NCBI GenBank assembly: GCA_947452765.1
Contig: CANGDR010000008.1
Location: 1 to 64,000, forward strand
Length of the DNA: 64,000 nucleotides
Source of the DNA: Actinomycetota bacterium
GTDB taxonomy: Bacteria > Actinomycetota > Actinomycetes > S36-B12 > UBA5976
Direction: 5' to 3'
Part shown: piece by piece, positions 63,081 through 64,000 of the stretch
How positions within the stretch are numbered: position 1 is the first letter of the stretch
Layout of the letters: the number at the start of each line of letters is the position of its first letter
The notes under the pieces: generated by a model
What the model was told of the DNA's origin: nothing
The model's input: only the letters and a program-made list of their open reading frames with translations
Database searches by the model: none
Made by a program: the position numbers and the translations under genes

Positions 63081-63785
63081 ATGTCGAAGTATTTCGAGTT
63101 ACTCAAGCGCGCCGCGATTATGCGTGGTGGGGATCCAGTAATTACTTGGATTTCAGATTCAGGGCGAATTGAGTTATCAAACACAACTTTCCTTAATTCG
63201 GTAAGCAAAGCAGCCAATTTTCTAGTTGATGGCTTAGAACTTGATGAAGAGTCTTCGATTGAAGTAGAACTCGGAAATCACTGGCAGACTCCGGTTTGGC
63301 TTGGTGCCGCACTTGCAGCTGGCGTGCAACTCAATACCCAAGGAGACATTTTATTTTCTGATTTGGAATGCGCGACGTCATGGCAAGGACCAAGAGAGTC
63401 TTTAGTGGTAATAAGTCGAGATCCCTTTGGCATGCCGAGTAAAGATGTGCCAGACGGATTTGTGAATGGTTCTGCTGAGGTACGAACTTATGGAGATTAT
63501 TTTGCGCCTAGGTGGAGCAACGAACTTGATGTACTTATCGAAGGCACTGAGAGCTTCAATTGGGACGAGTTAGTTGGCCATACTCGGGCATTACAAATCA
63601 ATTATGAAATTTCAGACGGTGATTGCGTCGGGCTCCTGGTACCTGGTGATTTGCTTACCCGCGTGTCGTTGACCGTTTTGCTCCCCGCGATTGCTGGTGT
63701 TTCAGTTGTTCTCATTGATCAACCTAATCCGGACCTAACTGCAATTACGAAACAGGAAAAGGTCAACCGAATCATTTCAAATTAG
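63081..63785 (+). CDS. TIGR03089 family protein
   Basis: A 234-aa protein resembling the N-terminal part of AMP-binding enzymes but lacking the adenylation core motifs; it ends at about half the size. Segments include ITWISDSGRIELSNTTF and NHWQTPVWLGAALAAG. It matches the actinobacterial TIGR03089 family, found beside LCP and mannose nucleotidyltransferase genes. The ATG follows the amidase stop directly. Function unknown. Confidence 0.82.
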   Translation: MSKYFELLKRAAIMRGGDPVITWISDSGRIELSNTTFLNSVSKAANFLVDGLELDEESSIEVELGNHWQTPVWLGAALAAGVQLNTQGDILFSDLECATSWQGPRESLVVISRDPFGMPSKDVPDGFVNGSAEVRTYGDYFAPRWSNELDVLIEGTESFNWDELVGHTRALQINYEISDGDCVGLLVPGDLLTRVSLTVLLPAIAGVSVVLIDQPNPDLTAITKQEKVNRIISN

Positions 63786-63794
63786 CAACTTAGT

Positions 63795-63800
63795 TAGGCT
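63795..63800 (+). promoter_or_regulatory. -10 box, leaderless type, of the nucleotidyltransferase
   Basis: TAGGCT lies 7 nt before GTG 63808. Confidence 0.45.
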
Positions 63801-63807
63801 TAGTACC

Positions 63808-64000
63808 GTGTTGGAAGCAATCCTGTTAGTTGGTGGGCAAGGAACTCGGTTGCGACCATTGACGATTTCAACGCCAAAGCCAATGCTGCCCGTTGCTGGA
63901 TATGCCTGCACTGAACATCAAGTTGCGTTGGCTCGAGCCGCAGGCGTAAGTCGGATAGTCCTTGGTACGTCGTATCGTGCGGAAGTATTTGAAGACCACT
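63808..64000 (+). CDS. Sugar-1-phosphate nucleotidyltransferase (3' partial), probable mannose-1-phosphate guanylyltransferase
   Basis: Only the first 64 codons are in the window. The pyrophosphorylase signature is present: ILLVGGQGTRLRPLT, then PKPMLPVAG. The start is GTG 63808. Its gene order after amidase and TIGR03089 matches actinobacterial loci encoding mannose-1-phosphate guanylyltransferase, which would complete GDP-mannose synthesis. Another sugar nucleotide is possible. Confidence 0.85.
   Translation, partial: MLEAILLVGGQGTRLRPLTISTPKPMLPVAGYACTEHQVALARAAGVSRIVLGTSYRAEVFEDH

Noticed and set aside
1-64000. CRISPR array, insertion sequence, prophage or integrase
   Set aside because: No regular spaced repeats, transposase, integrase or phage structural genes were seen on either strand.

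Overview
The window looks like a chromosome segment from a streamlined, moderately AT-rich actinobacterium. The evidence is a WhiB-type Fe-S regulator, a BldC-like MerR-fold protein, DUF3073 and DUF3499 proteins, a LytR-CpsA-Psr ligase, the PurS/PurQ/PurL form of FGAM synthetase, tRNA genes without an encoded CCA, and many genes with a TAnnnT box only 6-7 nt before the start codon (leaderless style). Base composition and short gene spacing would fit freshwater acI-type (Nanopelagicales) bacteria, but that placement is inference.

Positions 1-5300: the end of an NlpC/P60 peptidase gene, a large secreted DUF11 protein, and a gmd/rmd-like pair for a GDP-6-deoxyhexose, followed by tRNA-Arg(CCU). 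Positions 5427-33925 form a long surface-polysaccharide locus in several short operons of alternating direction. It holds wbpD-E-B-A plus a separate wbpI, which together give UDP-2,3-diacetamido-2,3-dideoxy-mannuronate. It also holds a Wzm/Wzt (TagGH) ABC exporter, four GT-B glycosyltransferases, two large GT-C-like membrane proteins, and a split CDP-3,6-dideoxyhexose pathway (rfbG at 19.3 kb, rfbF and rfbH at 31.7-33.9 kb). Between these lies an AT-rich block with an unusual NeuB-SAF-cupin / HAD / ThDP-enzyme operon, an iron-type alcohol dehydrogenase, FkbM methyltransferases and a GtrA-FkbM fusion.

Positions 34017-40249 are purine genes (purS-Q-L, a sterol-carrier-like gene on the other strand, purF-M). 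Then come an OafA-type acyltransferase, DUF3073, bldC, three tRNAs (Glu, Asp, Phe), a ygeY/ygeX-like peptidase and ammonia-lyase pair, and a second secreted DUF11 protein paralogous to the first. Positions 48375-56625 and onward carry whiB, a zincin-like protein, DUF3499, phosphomannomutase, a sugar-phosphate isomerase, a CDF transporter, ahcY, a CPBP protease, purK-purE, and convergent ugd. The right end has an ExoA-like GT2, an LCP ligase, a PGRP-type amidase, a TIGR03089 protein and the start of a sugar-1-phosphate nucleotidyltransferase.

Taken together, isomerase, phosphomannomutase and the right-edge nucleotidyltransferase could supply GDP-mannose to gmd and its neighbour. The wbp, rfb and ugd genes supply UDP- and CDP-activated sugars. 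The glycosyltransferases assemble the glycan, the ABC transporter exports it, and the LCP enzyme could attach it to the wall. The most novel-looking items are the NeuB-cupin/HAD/ThDP operon, the GtrA-FkbM fusion, the two DUF11 paralogs ending in a Cys pair, and a hairpin that would mask the ahcY ribosome binding site.
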